Shown piece after piece: positions 62,234 to 64,000 of a stretch of DNA of 64,000 nucleotides (position 1 is its first letter; each line of letters starts with the position of its first letter). This DNA is from Novosphingobium terrae. Lineage in GTDB: Bacteria; Pseudomonadota; Alphaproteobacteria; Sphingomonadales; Sphingomonadaceae. The notes under the pieces are model-generated. The model did not search any database, was not told the origin of the DNA, and saw nothing but the letters and a program-made list of their open reading frames with translations. A program made the position numbers and the translations under genes. The DNA is taken from the NCBI RefSeq assembly GCF_017163935.1, contig NZ_JABVZR010000002.1, forward strand, positions 310,001 through 374,000. The letters are read 5' to 3'.

Positions 62234-63642
62234 GGCGCGCCGCAGCGCTGCTGTTGGTGACGGTGCTGGGGGCATGCACCACCGTGGGGCCGAATTACCA
62301 CGTTCCCGATAAAGCGGTGGTGAAAGCGCCCGAAGCGCAGGGGGCGTTTCTCTCCGCCTCGGCGGGCACAACGGCGCAGGCTTTGCCAGATCGCTGGTGG
62401 GCGCTTTACGATGATCCCAAACTCGATGCGCTGATCGAGCAGGCCTTGAATGCCAACACCGATCTGCGCGTGGCTCAGGCCAATCTGGAGCGCAGTCTGG
62501 CCCTGCTGGGCGAACGCAACGCGTCCCGCGAAATTCAGGGCGGGGTCGATGCCGAAACCACCCAGTCGCAACGCTCGGCAGAGGCGGAGTTGCAGCATGT
62601 GCAGCCGCCCCGGCGGGAACTTTACAACATCGGCCTGGCGGTCAGCTATGATTTCGACCTGTTCGGCGGGCTGAAGCGCGGGATCGAGGCCGCCCATGCC
62701 GACAGCGAAGCTGCCGAGGCTGCGCGCGATCTGGTGCGTGTCAATGTCGCCGCCGAGGTGGCCCGCGCCTATGCCGATATCTGCAACAGCGGCCATCAGA
62801 TGGATGTGCTTGGCCATGCCATTGCCGTGCAGAACAAGGGCGTGCGCCTGACCCGGTTGACCATCCAGCATGGCCGCACGGCGCCCTATGAACTCGACCG
62901 TCGTCAGGCCTTGCTGGAAGGCACCAGCGCCCGCCTGCCGCGCCTGGTCGCACGGCAGCGCAATGCGCTGTTCCGCCTGACCGCCCTGCTGGGGCAAGTC
63001 CCCGCTCAGGCCGACACCAGCCTGTTGCAATGCCATGCTCCCCTGGCGATCCGGCAGGCGATCCCGGTCGGCGATGGGCAGGCCCTGCTGCAACGCCGCC
63101 CCGATATCCGCATCGCCGAAAGGCGTCTGGCGGCCACGACGGCGCGGATCGGCGTGGCCACGGCGGCGCTCTATCCCGATATCACCTTTGGCGCGACGAC
63201 AGGGTCGACCGGCGCGTTGACCGATTTCCTCTCGCCGCTGACCAACCGTTTCGGCTTTGGCCCGGGGATCAGCTGGACGCTCAACCGCCATGCCGCCCGT
63301 GCCCGGATCGAGGCGACGCAAGCGCAAAGCCGGGCCGATCTGGCCAGCTTCGACGGCACGGTCATCAAGGCCCTGCGGGAGGTGGAAACCGCACTCGACA
63401 GCTATGAGGCGGGCCTCGTGCAGCAACAGCGGCTGGAGCAGGCGCAGGCCGATGCCGCCCGCCTGTTGCAGCGCACCGCCCAGTTGCGACGCGGCGGACG
63501 GATCGCCGTCTTCCCCGCGCTAGATGCTGAAAGGGATGCTCTGGCCGCCGAGCAGGCCGCTGCCGAGGGGCAGGCAGCGGTCAATGATGATCAGATCAGC
63601 CTGTTTCTGGCACTGGGCGGAGGGTGGGCAACCCCGAAATAA
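62227..63642 (+). CDS. NodT-family outer-membrane efflux lipoprotein
   Basis: A 471-residue TolC-like channel. The signal ends in a lipobox LGAC (Cys17), followed by TVGPNYHVP as in RND/NodT lipoproteins. The two OEP repeats begin near WWALYDDPKLDALIEQAL and LLQRRPDIRIAERRLA. It starts at GTG and overlaps the adaptor by 7 bp. It completes a tripartite exporter within one operon. Confidence 0.92.
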   Translation: MVRRAAALLLVTVLGACTTVGPNYHVPDKAVVKAPEAQGAFLSASAGTTAQALPDRWWALYDDPKLDALIEQALNANTDLRVAQANLERSLALLGERNASREIQGGVDAETTQSQRSAEAELQHVQPPRRELYNIGLAVSYDFDLFGGLKRGIEAAHADSEAAEAARDLVRVNVAAEVARAYADICNSGHQMDVLGHAIAVQNKGVRLTRLTIQHGRTAPYELDRRQALLEGTSARLPRLVARQRNALFRLTALLGQVPAQADTSLLQCHAPLAIRQAIPVGDGQALLQRRPDIRIAERRLAATTARIGVATAALYPDITFGATTGSTGALTDFLSPLTNRFGFGPGISWTLNRHAARARIEATQAQSRADLASFDGTVIKALREVETALDSYEAGLVQQQRLEQAQADAARLLQRTAQLRRGGRIAVFPALDAERDALAAEQAAAEGQAAVNDDQISLFLALGGGWATPK

Positions 63643-63646
63643 GGCG

Positions 63647-64000
63647 TCAGACTGTGATCGCCGCAGCCTCATGCAGGCCAGAGCGGATGCGGTCCATCAC
63701 GCCCGGATCGGCCTTGGCGGAATGGACCATATAGGCTGAATAGGAAAACTCCGGGCTGCCCGGCACCAGCGCGAGGCGGCCTTGCTCCAGATAGGGTCGG
63801 ATAAAGCCTTTGCGGAAATAGCCGCTGCCGCCTGTTTCCAGAATATAGTCCAGCGCCAGCGGGCCATAGCTGATCGAGACAACCGGATTGGGCTGATCGG
63901 GAAAGGCTGCCTGATAGCTGGCGGCGAACTCATCTCCCCAGTCGATCTGTACGTGGTCCTCGGCGGTGAGGGGCGCAGTGGTGGGTGTCGTGCGCACCAG
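63647..64000 (-). CDS. LysR-family regulator, C-terminal part
   Basis: About 118 residues of a LysR effector-binding domain (PVVSISYGPLALDYILETGGSGYF; LVPGSPEFSYSAYMV). The N-terminal HTH lies beyond the window edge. It is convergent with the efflux operon, with only 4 bp between stops, so it need not be its regulator. Confidence 0.82.
   Translation of the reverse strand: MVRTTPTTAPLTAEDHVQIDWGDEFAASYQAAFPDQPNPVVSISYGPLALDYILETGGSGYFRKGFIRPYLEQGRLALVPGSPEFSYSAYMVHSAKADPGVMDRIRSGLHEAAAITV

Noticed and set aside
1..64000. CRISPR arrays, tRNA or rRNA genes, integrase-type attachment sites
   Set aside because: Scanned for regular repeats, cloverleaf signatures and integrase genes; nothing convincing was seen by eye, although a dedicated search could still find a tRNA.

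Overview
The window reads as chromosomal DNA of a GC-rich alphaproteobacterium, most likely a sphingomonad (Novosphingobium/Sphingobium-like). This rests on the many TonB-dependent receptors of sphingomonad/caulobacter type, NagK-NagA-NagP N-acetylglucosamine genes, an ECF sigma/FecR/receptor cassette, PepSY proteins and high GC3 in the core genes. No tRNA, rRNA, CRISPR array or intact insertion sequence was seen.

Layout. 0-5.6 kb: end of a TonB receptor, then nagK-nagA-nagP and a HAD phosphatase (amino-sugar use). 5.6-9.9 kb: LysR regulator with a divergent MFS exporter and GFA-fold protein, and a membrane diguanylate cyclase. 9.9-14.2 kb: nicotinamide salvage (NadM-Nudix fusion, NadV, ADP-ribosylglycohydrolase) divergent from its probable repressor NrtR. 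14.1-23.0 kb: a sigma-54 activator of AcoR/DhaR type faces a seven-gene operon: cytochrome c, glyoxalase I, a Tat-exported dehydrogenase small subunit, a GMC dehydrogenase with a [3Fe-4S] Cys motif, a GldA-type dehydrogenase, glyoxalase II and D-lactate:quinone dehydrogenase. A near-ideal -24/-12 promoter and three tandem palindromes lie between them. I read this as a dedicated route from a C3 diol or ketol (acetol, 1,2-propanediol or glycerol/dihydroxyacetone) through methylglyoxal and D-lactate to pyruvate. It is the most interesting system in the window. 23.0-26.6 kb: SDR, LysR and a porin preceded by an 11-codon leader ORF.

26.6-28.0 kb is an AT-rich islet with a CPBP membrane protease. 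28.0-38.6 kb is an iron/metallophore region: FecA-like receptor, FecR and ECF sigma factor; a decayed and an intact AraC regulator; then receptor - PepSY protein - 56-aa membrane protein - LCM-type methyltransferase with overlapping genes. Fur-like palindromes precede the sigma gene and the second receptor.

38.6-52.9 kb is an accessory zone of lower coding density. It has several pseudogenes (DUF1254 remnant, VOC protein, IS66 tail, AhpD-like/DsrE deletion scar), orphan secreted proteins (two aspartyl-protease-fold paralogs, a proline-capped protein, a ChaN-like protein), a PhyH oxygenase, a DUF2314+Imm33 immunity-like protein, rlmJ and a dispersed ~20-bp repeat. 52.9-58.7 kb: GH27 alpha-galactosidase, a membrane protein, a MocR regulator with a DUF983 operon and TGCATGCA operator candidates, and an acetate-type transporter. 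59.0-63.6 kb: a four-gene FUSC/DUF1656/HlyD/NodT efflux operon, followed by a convergent LysR gene that runs off the window.
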